64,000 nucleotides of DNA from Hyphomicrobiales bacterium (lineage in GTDB: Bacteria > Pseudomonadota > Alphaproteobacteria > Rhizobiales > Devosiaceae). The position numbers and the translations under genes are program-made. Under the pieces are notes generated by a model, which saw only the letters and a list, made by a program, of their open reading frames with translations, was not told the DNA's origin and made no database searches. The stretch covers positions 1 to 64,000 of the forward strand of contig JALSII010000024.1 of NCBI GenBank assembly GCA_026981645.1, read 5' to 3'. This document shows positions 26,443-36,971 of this stretch, piece by piece; the first letter of the stretch is position 1, and every line of letters starts with the position of its first letter.

Positions 26443-27027
26443 ATGACCCGCGAAGAGGTTCTCGATATTTTTCGCCAGTGCAATGGGCTTCTGGAGGGGC
26501 ACTTTATTCTGTCCTCGGGCTTGCGGTCACCGGTTTTTTTGCAAAAGGCTCTGGTGTTTCGTCAACCTGAGATGGCGGAAAAACTATGCAAAGCGCTTGC
26601 TGAAAAAATAGCAGAAGCCGGTTTTGCAAATGTCTCCCAGGTTGTCTCTCCTGCAATGGGCGGTGTGATCCCTGGTTATGAAACCGCCCGCCACCTCAAT
26701 CTGCCCGCAATCTATACCGAGCGGGTTGAAGGCAGTTTCCAGTTGCGTCGTGGTTTTGAAATCTCTGCCCATGAAAAAGTGATCATAGTTGAGGATATTG
26801 TTTCGACCGGTCTTTCCATTCGCGAATGTATCAGCTGTGTGCAAAAGCTGGGCGGCGACGTGGTTGCTGCTGCCTGTCTGGTTGACCGCTCCGCCGGGGA
26901 AGTGGATGTCGGCGTTCCTCTGGTTTCTCTTGCTGAATATAAGGTGCCCGCCTATGCGCCCGATGCCTTACCCCCGGAACTTGCCGCAATTCCTGCGATC
27001 AAACCTGGAAGCCGGGGGCTGGCATAA
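26443..27027 (+). CDS. pyrE: Orotate phosphoribosyltransferase
   Basis: It joins orotate to PRPP to give OMP in pyrimidine synthesis. The 194-residue product has the PRPP loop [14 protein letters not shown] and an early [15 protein letters not shown] substrate segment. The ATG at 26443 is chosen because the N-terminus then begins as in homologues ([10 protein letters not shown]) and AAGGGAG lies upstream. It follows rsh by 37 bases and precedes acpS by 3, within a long plus-strand operon. Confidence 0.94.
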   Translation: MTREEVLDIFRQCNGLLEGHFILSSGLRSPVFLQKALVFRQPEMAEKLCKALAEKIAEAGFANVSQVVSPAMGGVIPGYETARHLNLPAIYTERVEGSFQLRRGFEISAHEKVIIVEDIVSTGLSIRECISCVQKLGGDVVAAACLVDRSAGEVDVGVPLVSLAEYKVPAYAPDALPPELAAIPAIKPGSRGLA

Positions 27028-27030
27028 AAG

Positions 27031-27447
27031 ATGATTATTGGTCTGGGCAACGACATCAGTGAAATTCACAGGGTCAAGGCGGTGCTTGACAAATATGGCG
27101 AACGCTTCACGCACCGCTGTTTTACAGAAATCGAACGTCAAAAGTCAGACAGACGGGCCCAGCGTGCAGCATCCTACGCCAAGCGCTTTGCCGCCAAAGA
27201 GGCCTGTGCCAAGGCCTTGGGCACCGGCATGTCCCACGGGGTATTTTGGCGTGACCTGGGTGTCGTCAATCTGTTGAGCGGAAAGCCGACCATGGAACTG
27301 ACCGGGGGAGCGGCAAAAATTCTGAACCATATTGTACCGGAGGGGTATCGGCCCCATATTCATCTCTCTATCAGTGACGATGCCGGAATGGCCCAGGCCT
27401 TCGTAATTATCGAAGCCCTGCCGCTTGTTGCCAAAACGCCCGGTTGA
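27031..27447 (+). CDS. acpS: Holo-[acyl-carrier-protein] synthase
   Basis: It transfers 4'-phosphopantetheine from CoA to acyl carrier protein. The 138-residue length is normal. [12 protein letters not shown] carries the Mg-binding Asp, and [15 protein letters not shown] the second metal/CoA motif with its Glu. It starts 3 bases after the pyrE stop. In many Rhizobiales pdxJ precedes acpS; here it is absent. Confidence 0.95.
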   Translation: MIIGLGNDISEIHRVKAVLDKYGERFTHRCFTEIERQKSDRRAQRAASYAKRFAAKEACAKALGTGMSHGVFWRDLGVVNLLSGKPTMELTGGAAKILNHIVPEGYRPHIHLSISDDAGMAQAFVIIEALPLVAKTPG

Positions 27448-27513
27448 CCCGCAAAGCTTCGTCCACTAACCCCTCTATTTAAGTGTGTGCACCAGAAACG
27501 ATTGAGCCATAAG

Positions 27514-28266
27514 ATGACCGAAGCCAGCAAGCCCAAAGCCAAGCCTTCGGAGTTCCGTGAAACCATCACCGTGATCATTGAAGCTCTGATCATCGCTCTG
27601 ATATTTCGCAGTTTCCTCTATCAACCATTTTCAATTCCCACTGCATCACTGCAGCCGACCCTCCTGATTGGAGACTATGTCATTGCTTCCAAGTTTACCT
27701 GGGGGTACGGGCGCTATTCTTTTCCGTTCGGAATTATTCCGTTTGAGGGGCGGATTTTCGGTCGGGAACCCAATCGAGGCGATATCGCAGTGTTTCGTCC
27801 TGTGCCCCAGAGGGATAATTACATCAAGCGTGTGATCGGCCTGCCAGGCGACCGCATTCAGATGCGTGAGGGGCGCCTCTATATCAATGGCGAACAGGTC
27901 GAGCGTAAATTTATTGAGCGTACCAACGACACAGACAGTTATGGCACCTCTATTCCTGTCCTTCGTTATGAAGAAACGCTGCCCAATGGCACCACCCATT
28001 TTATCAATGAAATTTCAGATGATGGACCGCTGGATAACACTATTGAATATGTGGTGCCCGCCGGGCATTATTTCATGATGGGTGATAATCGTGATCGTTC
28101 GCAGGATAGCCGGGTGCTTTCTGCTGTGGGTTATGTGCCTGCAGGCAATCTTATCGGCAAAGGCGAAGCCAGGTTCTTTTCCATCAAGAATAATATTCCC
28201 CCCTGGCAAATCTGGCAGTGGCCAGCAAACGTGCGCTTTGATCGCATGTTCCAGTCGATAAACTGA
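27514..28266 (+). CDS. lepB: Signal peptidase I
   Basis: This peptidase removes signal peptides from exported proteins. The 250-residue product has an N-terminal anchor (about 17-34), then the catalytic Ser45 in IPTASLQPTLLIGD and Lys105 in NYIKRVIGLPGD, plus GDNRDRSQDSR. The usual Met after the Ser is Leu (ASL rather than GSM), a tolerated change. ATG 27514 is preferred over an upstream GTG at 27487, which adds nine unconserved codons. The stop overlaps the rnc start by one base. Confidence 0.94.
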   Translation: MTEASKPKAKPSEFRETITVIIEALIIALIFRSFLYQPFSIPTASLQPTLLIGDYVIASKFTWGYGRYSFPFGIIPFEGRIFGREPNRGDIAVFRPVPQRDNYIKRVIGLPGDRIQMREGRLYINGEQVERKFIERTNDTDSYGTSIPVLRYEETLPNGTTHFINEISDDGPLDNTIEYVVPAGHYFMMGDNRDRSQDSRVLSAVGYVPAGNLIGKGEARFFSIKNNIPPWQIWQWPANVRFDRMFQSIN

Positions 28267-28991
28267 TGTCCGGCTCCTCGTCCAATATTGGCGATGATGC
28301 CGACTATTCCGAGATTGAAAAACGCCTGAACTATGTCTTTTCCGACAAGGCTCTGTTGCGCCGGGCGCTGACCCATTCCAGTGCCATTTCTCCGGGCAGG
28401 CGTATCGCTGAATCCTATCAGCGCCTTGAGTTTCTGGGCGATCGGGTGCTTGGTCTTGTTGTTGCCGACCTGTTTTTTCAGCAGGCTCCCACTGCCAACG
28501 AAGGCGATCTGTCACGCATGCTCAATTCGGCTGTGCGCAAGGAAAGTTGCGCTGCGGTCGCCAGAAACCTCAAACTGGGCGAGTCCGTGTTTCTGGGCAC
28601 CAGCGAGGCGCGATCCGGCGGAGCGGGCAAGGAAGCTATCCTTGCGGATGTATGTGAGGCGATCATCGGAGCTATTTACCGCGATGGTGGTCTTGATAGC
28701 GCTTATGCATTTATCCAAACCTCGTTTGTTCAGTTTTTATCGGACACAGATGGGGTGCGTGCCGATGCCAAAACCACGCTGCAGGAGTGGGCGCAGGGCA
28801 GGGGTCTTGCTCCGCCTCGCTATACTGAGATCGGGCGTAGTGGCCCCGATCATGCCCCTGTTTTTTGCATGGAAGTCAGCATCCAGGGCTTTGAAAAGGC
28901 CAGCGCCAAAGGTCCCACCAAAAAAATTGCCGAACATCAGGTCGCTGAACTTTTTTTGCGGCGGGAAGGCATTGAGAAATGGGGAAAATGA
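28266..28991 (+). CDS. rnc: Ribonuclease III
   Basis: This double-strand-specific RNase processes rRNA and mRNAs. The 241-residue product has the catalytic signature YQRLEFLGDRVLGLVVAD, the second acidic site in ADVCEAIIGAIYRDGG, and a C-terminal dsRNA-binding domain. It is translationally coupled to lepB (TGATG) and to era (ATGA overlap). The lepB-rnc-era-recO order is the standard alphaproteobacterial one. Confidence 0.96.
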   Translation: MSGSSSNIGDDADYSEIEKRLNYVFSDKALLRRALTHSSAISPGRRIAESYQRLEFLGDRVLGLVVADLFFQQAPTANEGDLSRMLNSAVRKESCAAVARNLKLGESVFLGTSEARSGGAGKEAILADVCEAIIGAIYRDGGLDSAYAFIQTSFVQFLSDTDGVRADAKTTLQEWAQGRGLAPPRYTEIGRSGPDHAPVFCMEVSIQGFEKASAKGPTKKIAEHQVAELFLRREGIEKWGK

Positions 28992-29944
28992 GCGACGGGC
29001 AAGAGTCCGCTGATATCGTGGAAGATATCCTGGAATTGCAGGTGCCCGTTGAAAAGCAGAAATGTGGCTTTATCGCCCTTCTTGGCGCGCCCAATGCGGG
29101 CAAATCTACCATGCTCAATGCTATGGTTGGCACAAAAGTTTCCATCGTCACCCAGAAAGCGCAGACTACGCGCGCCCAGATAAGGGGGGTGGTCACCAGG
29201 GGCGATACCCAGATTGTCTTTATCGATACGCCCGGTGTTTTTGCGCCCAAACGTCGACTTGACCGGGCGATGGTCAAATCTGCATGGACCGGAGCTGGAG
29301 ATGCCGATTTTGTTGCATTGCTGATTGATGCCGACCATGGAGTGACGCCTGAAGTCGACCGTTTACTGAGTGGTCTGGCAAAAAATAACAATCCCCGGCT
29401 TTTGGTGCTCAACAAAATTGACAAGGTAAGGCGCGAGGATCTGCTCGCCCTGGCTGCGGAGGTGAACAAAAGACTGGATTTTGAACAAACCTTCATGGTT
29501 TCAGCCCTCAAGGGCAGCGGCCTTGAGGATTTTATTAAGTGGACAGTTGCCCATGTGCTCCCGGGGCCCTGGCATTTTCCGCCTGACCAACTCACAGACC
29601 TGACACTGGCGCTCACCGCAGCCGAAGTGACGCGGGAAAAGATTTTTCTGCGCGTGCATGAAGAGATTCCTTATAACATCACTGTGGAAACCGAGCAGTT
29701 CAAAGTGCAAAAGGATGGCTCCTACCGCATCAGTCAGGTGATTTATGTCACCCGAGAAGGGCACAAGAAAATTATTCTGGGCAAGGGTGGTCAGTCCATC
29801 AAGGCAATTGGCGCTGCTTCGCGCAGAGACCTGAGCGAAATGTTTGACACCAAAGTACACCTGTTTTTATTCGTCAAAGTGCGTCAGAACTGGACTGATG
29901 ATCCAGGGCGCTACCGCGAAATGGGTCTGGATTTTCACGACTGA
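28988..29944 (+). CDS. era: GTPase Era
   Basis: Era binds the 3' end of 16S rRNA and helps assemble the 30S subunit. The 318-residue product has the GTPase motifs GAPNAGKS (33-40), DTPG and NKID, and a C-terminal KH domain with IILGKGGQSIKAIG. ATG 28988 overlaps the rnc stop as ATGA; a start three codons earlier is possible but lacks a better ribosome site. Confidence 0.96.
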   Translation: MSDGQESADIVEDILELQVPVEKQKCGFIALLGAPNAGKSTMLNAMVGTKVSIVTQKAQTTRAQIRGVVTRGDTQIVFIDTPGVFAPKRRLDRAMVKSAWTGAGDADFVALLIDADHGVTPEVDRLLSGLAKNNNPRLLVLNKIDKVRREDLLALAAEVNKRLDFEQTFMVSALKGSGLEDFIKWTVAHVLPGPWHFPPDQLTDLTLALTAAEVTREKIFLRVHEEIPYNITVETEQFKVQKDGSYRISQVIYVTREGHKKIILGKGGQSIKAIGAASRRDLSEMFDTKVHLFLFVKVRQNWTDDPGRYREMGLDFHD

Positions 29945-29977
29945 AACCGGGCCAGTTATAAAGTCAGAAGGCCATCA

Positions 29978-30697
29978 ATGGACTGGAGCGGCAAAGGGTT
30001 GATAATCGGCGTTCGCCGGCACGGAGAGAGCAGCGTCATTGTCGAGGTTATGACCCCGGAGCGCGGGCGCCATCTTGGACTCGTACGCGGAGGCCGGTCA
30101 CGGAAACACGCAGCTACCCTGCAACCGGGTAACAAGGTGTCCCTGCACTGGCGCGCCCGCCTTGAAGAGCACTTGGGTACCTTCAGTATCGAACTCATCC
30201 GCGCCCGCGCCGCCGATCTCATTGCAAACCGCCATGGTCTTTATGCAGCTCAACTGATTTTTGCGCACCTTCGCTTGTTGCCTGAACGCGACCCCCATAA
30301 AAGGTTGCTCGGGTTCGCCGAAGAAATTCTTGATGCTGAAGTGGATTTAATCCGGCGGGCCCAGATGCTGGCGCTGTTTGAACTCGCACTGCTTGATGAG
30401 TTGGGCTTCGGGCTGGATCTTTCCGCCTGTGCCCTGAGTGGAGAGGAAAGCGGCCTCAGCCACGTTTCCCCCAAAACCGGGCGCGCTGTTACAAGCAAAG
30501 CCGCTGCTGACTATGTGGACCGGCTGTTGTCGCTTCCGCCATTCTTCAAAAGCACTAAAACTGCTACAATTCAGGACTGTCTGGACGGTTTGAGACTGAC
30601 CGGACATTTTTTGCACATGCACGTCTGGTCCGTGCGCGACATTGAACCGCCACCAATGCGTGATCAATTCATTACCGATCTGCAACACGCGCTATAA
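29978..30697 (+). CDS. recO: DNA repair protein RecO
   Basis: RecO loads RecA on SSB-coated DNA together with RecR. The 239-residue protein has an N-terminal OB-fold (GLIIGVRRHGESSVIVEVMT) and the C-terminal conserved HVSPKTGRAVTSKAA segment. Only one Cys remains where some homologues bind zinc, which is common in this class. It sits between era and parC in the same orientation. Confidence 0.92.
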   Translation: MDWSGKGLIIGVRRHGESSVIVEVMTPERGRHLGLVRGGRSRKHAATLQPGNKVSLHWRARLEEHLGTFSIELIRARAADLIANRHGLYAAQLIFAHLRLLPERDPHKRLLGFAEEILDAEVDLIRRAQMLALFELALLDELGFGLDLSACALSGEESGLSHVSPKTGRAVTSKAAADYVDRLLSLPPFFKSTKTATIQDCLDGLRLTGHFLHMHVWSVRDIEPPPMRDQFITDLQHAL

Positions 30698-30817
30698 TTA
30701 CTTAATTGATTCGGTGTGATTGCCGCCGGTCCGGGCATTATTTTGTGTTTCGGTTCAAAGGGTTGTGTCTGTTTCCGGATTCAAGAGATTTATTGCCTGT
30801 AAACTGACGGAAAACCA

Positions 30818-33061
30818 ATGGCCGAGCTATTACCGCCCGACGAAAACAAAAACCAGATTGTTGATCTGCGCAGGGCGCTTGAGGAGCGTTATCTGTCCTA
30901 CGCGCTTTCAACTATTACCCAGCGCGCATTACCCGATGTGCGCGACGGGTTAAAGCCTGTGCACCGGCGCATACTGCACGTCATGCGCCTGCTCAAGCTT
31001 GACCCCAATCAGGGCTTTAAGAAGTCCGCCAAGGTGGTGGGCGACGTCATAGGCGGCTTTCATCCACACGGTGACCAGTCCATTTACGATGCGCTGGTCC
31101 GTCTGGCCCAGGACTTTGCCTTGCGTTATCCGCTGGTCGATGGGCAGGGCAATTTCGGCTCCATCGATGGAGATTCCGCCGCCGCCTACCGCTACACCGA
31201 AGCCCGCCTTACCGATGTGGCAGCCCGCCTGCTCGAAGGCATAAATGAGGACGCGGTGGATTTTCGCGCCACCTATGATGACGAAGACGAAGAACCTGCT
31301 GTCCTGCCTGCAAATTTCCCCAATCTTCTTGCCAACGGTTCTTCAGGCATTGCCGTGGGCATGGCCACCTCAATCCCCCCCCACAATGTCGCCGAATTGT
31401 GCGATGCCTGCCTGCACCTCATCCACAATCCAAAAGCCACAAGCGCCGACCTGATGCAATTTGTGCAAGGGCCGGATTTCCCCACCGGCGGCATTCTTGT
31501 TGAGGAGCGCGCAGATATCGCCAAAGCCTATGAGACCGGACGCGGTGGTTTCCGGGTACGCGCCCGCTGGACAAGCGAGGATGCGGGCCGGGGCACCTGG
31601 CAGGTCGTTGTTACCGAAATCCCTTACGGGGTGCAAAAGTCGCGTCTGGTGGAAAAAATCGCAGAGCTTCTCCTCTCTAAGCGTCTGCCATTATTAAAGG
31701 ATGTACGTGACGAATCTGCTGAAGACATCAGGTTGGTTCTGGAGCCAAAGTCACGCAGTGTCGACCCGGTCATTCTTATGGAATCCCTGTTTCGGCTCAC
31801 GGACCTGGAAAATCGTTTTCCCCTGAATATGAATGTGCTTGACCACGGTCAGGTGCCAAAGGTTATGAGCCTGGCTCAAACCCTTCGTGCTTGGCTTCAG
31901 CATCGCAAAACCGTGCTGGTGCGACGTTCCAATTTCCGCCTCAGCCAGATTGAGAAGCGCCTTGAGGTGCTCTCGGGTTACCTCATCGCCTATCTCAATC
32001 TTGATGAGGTTATCCGTATCATTCGTGAAGAAGATCACCCCAAGATCGTGATGATGGAGCGCTTCGGTCTTACCGATGGGCAGGCGGAGGCGATTTTGAA
32101 CATGCGCCTGCGCTCCTTACGCAAACTTGAAGAAATTGAAATTCGTTCGGAACATGAAAAACTCAGCGAGGAGAAGGGACATCTTGAGGCTTTGCTCAAA
32201 TCCGAGCGCCGCCAGTGGGGTATGATCACGACGCAGGTTACAGAACTCAAGGCCGCTTACGGGCAAGATAGTGAAATCGGAGCGCGGCGTACCAGTTTTG
32301 ATTCCGTCCCCGATACCGGGGACGTGGATTTTGAGGCAGCTATGATCGAGCGTGAACCGATTACAGTTGTCCTCTCGGAAAAAGGGTGGATACGGGCTCT
32401 TAAAGGCCATGCCATTGAGCAGGATACTCTGACTTTCAAGTCTGGCGACGACTTCAAATTGATGCTGAAAGCCGAAACCACCGACAAACTGATGTTGCTC
32501 ACCACCAACGGGCGGGTCTATACAATTGGGGCCGACAAATTGCCCGGCGGGCGTGGCCATGGCGAGCCGGTGCGCCTGATGGTTGACGTGGAGGAGGGGC
32601 ATGAGCTTGTGGACCTGTTCCTGCACAAGCCCGCTCGCAGACGCCTGATTGCCTCCAGCATTGGCAACGGATTTATCGTTAGCGAGGATGATATGCTTGC
32701 CAACACAAGAAAGGGCAGGCAGGTGCTTAATGTTTCCGGGACTGTTGAGGCAAAACTGTGCACCCCGGCCGAAGGCGATCAGGTCGCCGTTATCGGCGAA
32801 AACCGGAAGCTTCTGATATTCCCACTTGAGCAATTACCGCAAATGGGACGGGGCAAGGGCGTTCGGCTGCAGAAGTACAAGGATGGCGGCCTCTCCGATG
32901 CGCGGGTCTTTGCAAGTGAGGAAGGGCTGAGCTGGACCACGAGTTCGGGGCGCACATTTGTCCGCTCCATAGAAGAACTGATGGAGTGGAAGGGCGATCG
33001 GGCCGGAGCCGGGCGGGTGCGGCCCACCGGTTTTCCAAGGAACAATCGTTTCAAAGGGTAA
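30818..33061 (+). CDS. parC: DNA topoisomerase IV subunit A
   Basis: The 747-residue type IIA topoisomerase subunit decatenates chromosomes together with ParE. The breakage-reunion domain has [11 protein letters not shown], the quinolone-region segment [12 protein letters not shown] and the DNA-linking Tyr126 in [10 protein letters not shown]. The C-terminal part is a short beta-pinwheel, so ParC fits better than GyrA. Its TAA stop is directly followed by the reverse stop of the next gene, with no bases between. Confidence 0.95.
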   Translation: MAELLPPDENKNQIVDLRRALEERYLSYALSTITQRALPDVRDGLKPVHRRILHVMRLLKLDPNQGFKKSAKVVGDVIGGFHPHGDQSIYDALVRLAQDFALRYPLVDGQGNFGSIDGDSAAAYRYTEARLTDVAARLLEGINEDAVDFRATYDDEDEEPAVLPANFPNLLANGSSGIAVGMATSIPPHNVAELCDACLHLIHNPKATSADLMQFVQGPDFPTGGILVEERADIAKAYETGRGGFRVRARWTSEDAGRGTWQVVVTEIPYGVQKSRLVEKIAELLLSKRLPLLKDVRDESAEDIRLVLEPKSRSVDPVILMESLFRLTDLENRFPLNMNVLDHGQVPKVMSLAQTLRAWLQHRKTVLVRRSNFRLSQIEKRLEVLSGYLIAYLNLDEVIRIIREEDHPKIVMMERFGLTDGQAEAILNMRLRSLRKLEEIEIRSEHEKLSEEKGHLEALLKSERRQWGMITTQVTELKAAYGQDSEIGARRTSFDSVPDTGDVDFEAAMIEREPITVVLSEKGWIRALKGHAIEQDTLTFKSGDDFKLMLKAETTDKLMLLTTNGRVYTIGADKLPGGRGHGEPVRLMVDVEEGHELVDLFLHKPARRRLIASSIGNGFIVSEDDMLANTRKGRQVLNVSGTVEAKLCTPAEGDQVAVIGENRKLLIFPLEQLPQMGRGKGVRLQKYKDGGLSDARVFASEEGLSWTTSSGRTFVRSIEELMEWKGDRAGAGRVRPTGFPRNNRFKG

Positions 33062-34117
33062 CTATTCGCCTGACACAGAAAATTCTGCAATCAGTGACAG
33101 ATGGTCACTTCCCGCAGGCGGTCCGGTCCTGATACTATGCACGACAATTCCGGGGCTGCTCATCATGTGATCGATGGGCAAAAACGGCAGCGTTTGCACC
33201 CATTCACCCAGATAAAAGATCGTCGGGTAGGTCATCATATTGCGTGTCTGCCGCCTCAACCCGGCCGAAGAAACAAACCCCCGCAACGCATAGGACCAGG
33301 GGGTGGAGTTGAAATCGCCCACAAGAACCAGCGGCTCCTCGACTAAACGCACCGCTTTGGCAAGTTCAGACAATTCACCCTCCTGACGCGCTGAGGTGGC
33401 TTCAAGGCGGGCGGAGATGCTCAATTCGCCCTTGAACAGCGGCGATACCTGCACAGGCCAGTTCAACTGCGTTGTCATCACAGTAAAAGTGCGCCCGTCC
33501 TCCAGTTTGAAACGGGCGGCGATGCGCCCCAGCGCATCGCTTCGCAAGGGCACATTACGTGGACAGAAGGAAGCCGGGGTCAATTCGAATGGCATTTTTG
33601 CATAGATCGCGACAAAGGCACGCCTTCCGCCACCGCAGCGGAAAAAATACGGATAGTCCCTGATGATCAACCTGTGCAGACGCGAATACTGCCCGCTGAA
33701 ATATTCCTGAAAGGCCAGTATATCCGGGTCCTCGGCAGCAATTTCTTCGGCTACCAGTTCCATTTGCCAGTTTACGCCAAACAGATTGTGGCTCAATAGT
33801 TTGATTACCCGTTGTTCTGGGGGCGGGGAGGGGCGGCTCACCCAGGAACTGGCCAGTTCGGGAACAACAATTGTTGCCGAACTGACAAAACCAAGAAATG
33901 CGAGTGTAATAATACCCTTGTGCCAGCGATGTTTCCTGAACCCGAAAATCCCAATGACCAGTGCGAGCAGGGTACCTGCGAACACGAAGGGCTGGAAATG
34001 GTTGAGCGCATCCAGAAGGGGAGAGACAAAGCCCATCAAGGCACCCAGCGCCAAAAAGCTTATGCCTGCTATACCAAGCAGACAGCACCAGCGTAGCAGG
34101 AGAAAGACAACACGCAT
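33062..34117 (-). CDS. Endonuclease/exonuclease/phosphatase family membrane protein
   Basis: A 351-residue protein with three N-terminal hydrophobic helices (to about residue 90), then an EEP-fold catalytic domain. The Mg-dependent phosphoesterase motifs are present: SHNLFGVNW, ILAFQEYF, VLVGDFNSTPWS and the final SDHLSLIAEF with the catalytic His. The domain should face the periplasm. Substrates in this family range from nucleic acids to phospholipid headgroups, so no substrate is assigned. It is the last gene of the hemB-RDD-SLC13-bpt minus-strand series. Confidence 0.85.
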   Translation of the reverse strand: MRVVFLLLRWCCLLGIAGISFLALGALMGFVSPLLDALNHFQPFVFAGTLLALVIGIFGFRKHRWHKGIITLAFLGFVSSATIVVPELASSWVSRPSPPPEQRVIKLLSHNLFGVNWQMELVAEEIAAEDPDILAFQEYFSGQYSRLHRLIIRDYPYFFRCGGGRRAFVAIYAKMPFELTPASFCPRNVPLRSDALGRIAARFKLEDGRTFTVMTTQLNWPVQVSPLFKGELSISARLEATSARQEGELSELAKAVRLVEEPLVLVGDFNSTPWSYALRGFVSSAGLRRQTRNMMTYPTIFYLGEWVQTLPFLPIDHMMSSPGIVVHSIRTGPPAGSDHLSLIAEFSVSGE

Positions 34118-34134
34118 GAATGAGGCTTCAATTC

Positions 34135-34929
34135 TTATTTTTTGGCAAGTGCGAGCGGCGCCGTCTTAGGGTCCTGACCCTGGTCTAACCTTTGCCAACC
34201 GGCAGGCAATGCGTGAATCTCCAGAGGCTTGAACCCCGATTTATAATGCATTTTGGGCGAGTTTGCGACCCAGTATCCGAGATAAACGAAGTTACGTCCT
34301 TCGCGTTGCGCCCGCGTGATATGTTCAAGAACCATGAAGTTACCTAGACCCCTGGCCTCAAGAACGGGGTCAAAGAAGCTGTAAACCATTGAAAAACCAT
34401 CAGCCATCACATCCGTCAACGCCAGGGCAACGAGTTTCCCGGATCCCTGCGCTGCAACCTCTCCCGGTTCCGGGGGCAGGCGATACTCAACCAGAATTGT
34501 TTCGACCGGCGTGTCTTCCACCATGCATTCAAAATCGGCGAAAGACATTTCCATCATGGAGCCGTTTTCGTGCCGGGAGCCAAGATAGCGCATGAAGAGG
34601 TCATAATGCTCGCGCTGGGCCAGAGGCTCGATCGGTTGCACGATTAAGTCGGTATTGAGCCGGAGCAGCCTGCGGTGGCGTTTGCGCAACGTAAACTCGT
34701 TGCAGACCACCCGGGCGGACTTGCACTCTGCACACGCATCGCAGGCCGGTCGGTACACCAGATTCTGGGAGCGTCTGAAGCCGTGCTGGGACAGAAGCTG
34801 GTGCATGCTTGTTGCCCGCCGACCGTTCAGATGTGTGAAAACCTTGCGTTCCTGTTGTCCCTCGAGATAGGGGCAGGGCGAAGGCGCGGTTACGAAGAAT
34901 TGCGCCTGTTCCGTACTTTGGTGGGTCAT
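34135..34929 (-). CDS. bpt: Aspartate/glutamate leucyltransferase (N-end rule)
   Basis: Bpt adds Leu from leucyl-tRNA to proteins starting with Asp or Glu, marking them for ClpAP. The 264-residue product has the N-terminal Cys-rich motif RPACDACAECKSARV, SRHENGSMMEMS and the C-terminal GYWVANSPKMHYKSGFKPLE of the ATE/Bpt family. Bpt rather than eukaryotic-type Ate1 is the usual bacterial form. The last codons contain the GGGTCCTGACCC palindrome described below. Confidence 0.9.
   Translation of the reverse strand: MTHQSTEQAQFFVTAPSPCPYLEGQQERKVFTHLNGRRATSMHQLLSQHGFRRSQNLVYRPACDACAECKSARVVCNEFTLRKRHRRLLRLNTDLIVQPIEPLAQREHYDLFMRYLGSRHENGSMMEMSFADFECMVEDTPVETILVEYRLPPEPGEVAAQGSGKLVALALTDVMADGFSMVYSFFDPVLEARGLGNFMVLEHITRAQREGRNFVYLGYWVANSPKMHYKSGFKPLEIHALPAGWQRLDQGQDPKTAPLALAKK
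34167..34183. repeat. Copy 1 of the TAGGGTCCTGACCCTGG palindrome
   Basis: The 17-mer lies inside the 3' end of bpt and encodes QGQDP there. An identical 17-mer is at 39548-39564, 5.4 kb away. The core AGGGTC-CT-GACCCT is a 6-bp inverted repeat. Confidence 0.6.
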
Positions 34930-34963
34930 TGCAGGACTTCACGTTTTGGCGTTTATCGCCGAA

Positions 34964-36790
34964 TTAGAAATATCTCATGCCATAATACCATGGCGCCACG
35001 AGCGCGAACACCACCCAGACAATTATCACCAGTGGTGAACCGACAAGGATGAAGTCCCGGAACCTGTAGTGTCCAGCCCCCATGACCAGCAGATTGGTTT
35101 GGTAACCAATGGGTGTTGCAAAAGAGGCGTTGGCTCCCAGAATAACCGAAACAATCAACGGTACCGGATCCACCCCCAGCTTTGCAGCTGCCGCAATGGC
35201 GATGGGTGTAAACAATACCGCAGTGGCATTGTTGGAGAGGAAATTGGTCAGAACTGCGACCAGCAGAAACATCCCGGCCATAAATACCGCCGGTGAAGCA
35301 TTGCCCAACTGACTTATGGCGACTTCTGCAATAAAGTCGGCACCCCCGCTGATGGCCATGGCATGGGCCATGGCGATAGACGAGCCCACCAGCAGCACAA
35401 TCTTTCTGTCGATGGCCCGCGCCGCCTGCCTGATGTTCAGACTCCCCGAGGCCAGCATGGCAAATGCTCCGGTAATTGCTGCGACAACAATGGGCACAAA
35501 GCCGCTGGCAATGGCTGCAATGGTCAGGCCAAAAATGACAAGCGCCCGCATGGCCATGCCGTGGGGGCGGATTTCAGAGCCGCTCCATTCCATCACCATC
35601 AGGTCCTGCAACCCGCGCAGCCGGGCAAAGGCGCTGCGCTGCCCCGCCATTAGAAGTACGTCACCAGCTTCGAGCCGGATTTCGCTCAAGGGCTGGCGCG
35701 GCATGCGGCTGCGCCGTTCCAGCCCCAGAATGAGGCAGTCATGCTGGGCCAAAAAGCCCGCCTGATCGACACCATTATTGACCAGTCTTGAGCCCGGCGT
35801 CACCAGCGCCTCATAAAGCAATATGCCGCTGTCCCCTTCTTCCTGCGCCCCTGAACCAAGCACTTCATGCCCCTCAAAAGCACGCCAGTTCTTCAGAGCC
35901 TCGGTCAGGGCATCGCGGGTGGCGGCAATTATCAGCGTATCACCGGTTTGCAGTGTAATATCATCAAAGGGGGGTAAAAAGTTGGTTTTCCCCCGCCTGA
36001 CTGCGCGTACCGTCATTGTGGTCAGCTTGGGGAACATGCCGGCAACCGTTTTATCCCCTACCAGTGGGTGGCCCGGTGTCAGGCGGATTTCAGTGATGAA
36101 TTGCATGGAGCGGGCCCGCATTTCAGGAGTACGCTTCTGATTGTCGGGCACAAACAACGGCGCGATAAACAGCACATACATTCCCCCCACAATCGCCATG
36201 GCAAGGCCAGGAACGGCAAATGAGAAGAAGCTGAGCTCAATGCCTGCATCGCGGGCCACCCCGGCAGCCAAAAGGTTGGTCGAGGAGCCCAAAAGCGTGA
36301 CCATGCCCCCAAGAATAGTGATATAGCTGAGCGGCATCATATATCGGGCTGCAGAAATCTTGCGCCGCGCCAGAATCGAGGCCAGAACCGGCATGAACAC
36401 CACAACTACCGGCGTGTTGTTCACGATGGAACTGGCTGCTCCGGCAATAACCAGCGCCACCAGCACCACCAGTGTTGGATTTTTGGGCCATAGATTGCCC
36501 AGATATTCCGCCAGAGAACTCAGCGCTTCGGTCTGAATTAACCCCTGTCCGATAACCAGAAGTGCCAGAATAGTGAACAGGGCCGGATTGGAAAAACCCG
36601 TCAGCAGGTTCTCCGGACCAATACCGCTGCCCGGTACAATCAGCCCCACGATCATCAGAGCGACAATCGCCCCCAGCGAGACGATCTCGAGGGGTGCCCA
36701 TTCCATGGCATAATAGGCCATCGCCGCAACAATGACGGCAAAGGTCAGCCACATGGCCAGTGTTTCAGAATTTGCAATCAGCTCAAACAT
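34964..36790 (-). CDS. SLC13/DASS-type transporter with two TrkA-C domains
   Basis: A 608-residue inner-membrane protein. Two membrane halves each carry an SNT-like hairpin (SSIVNNTPVVVVFMP and TNFLSNNATAVLFTPIA). Between them are two RCK_C/TrkA-C regulatory domains (around 205-290 and 305-385), a pattern typical of SLC13-like sodium/anion carriers for sulfate or dicarboxylates. The start at 36790 (MFELIANSE) is favoured over one eight codons upstream because it directly precedes the first helix; no strong ribosome site separates them. The substrate is not predictable. Confidence 0.88.
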   Translation of the reverse strand: MFELIANSETLAMWLTFAVIVAAMAYYAMEWAPLEIVSLGAIVALMIVGLIVPGSGIGPENLLTGFSNPALFTILALLVIGQGLIQTEALSSLAEYLGNLWPKNPTLVVLVALVIAGAASSIVNNTPVVVVFMPVLASILARRKISAARYMMPLSYITILGGMVTLLGSSTNLLAAGVARDAGIELSFFSFAVPGLAMAIVGGMYVLFIAPLFVPDNQKRTPEMRARSMQFITEIRLTPGHPLVGDKTVAGMFPKLTTMTVRAVRRGKTNFLPPFDDITLQTGDTLIIAATRDALTEALKNWRAFEGHEVLGSGAQEEGDSGILLYEALVTPGSRLVNNGVDQAGFLAQHDCLILGLERRSRMPRQPLSEIRLEAGDVLLMAGQRSAFARLRGLQDLMVMEWSGSEIRPHGMAMRALVIFGLTIAAIASGFVPIVVAAITGAFAMLASGSLNIRQAARAIDRKIVLLVGSSIAMAHAMAISGGADFIAEVAISQLGNASPAVFMAGMFLLVAVLTNFLSNNATAVLFTPIAIAAAAKLGVDPVPLIVSVILGANASFATPIGYQTNLLVMGAGHYRFRDFILVGSPLVIIVWVVFALVAPWYYGMRYF

Positions 36791-36971
36791 GGTGGCACCA
36801 TCATGCCACAACAAAGCAGCTGACCAAGGGTGTGTCTGCCCTTAAAAAACGCTTTATACGCAAAAATTTGCCAGATCCTGCCCCTGATTCAGTTTGTCTG
36901 TGTTTTTGGGCAAAGACATGAAAAATAAGAAATATTTGTTGAAGCGCAAGATTGCACCTCTTGGGGCTCCC

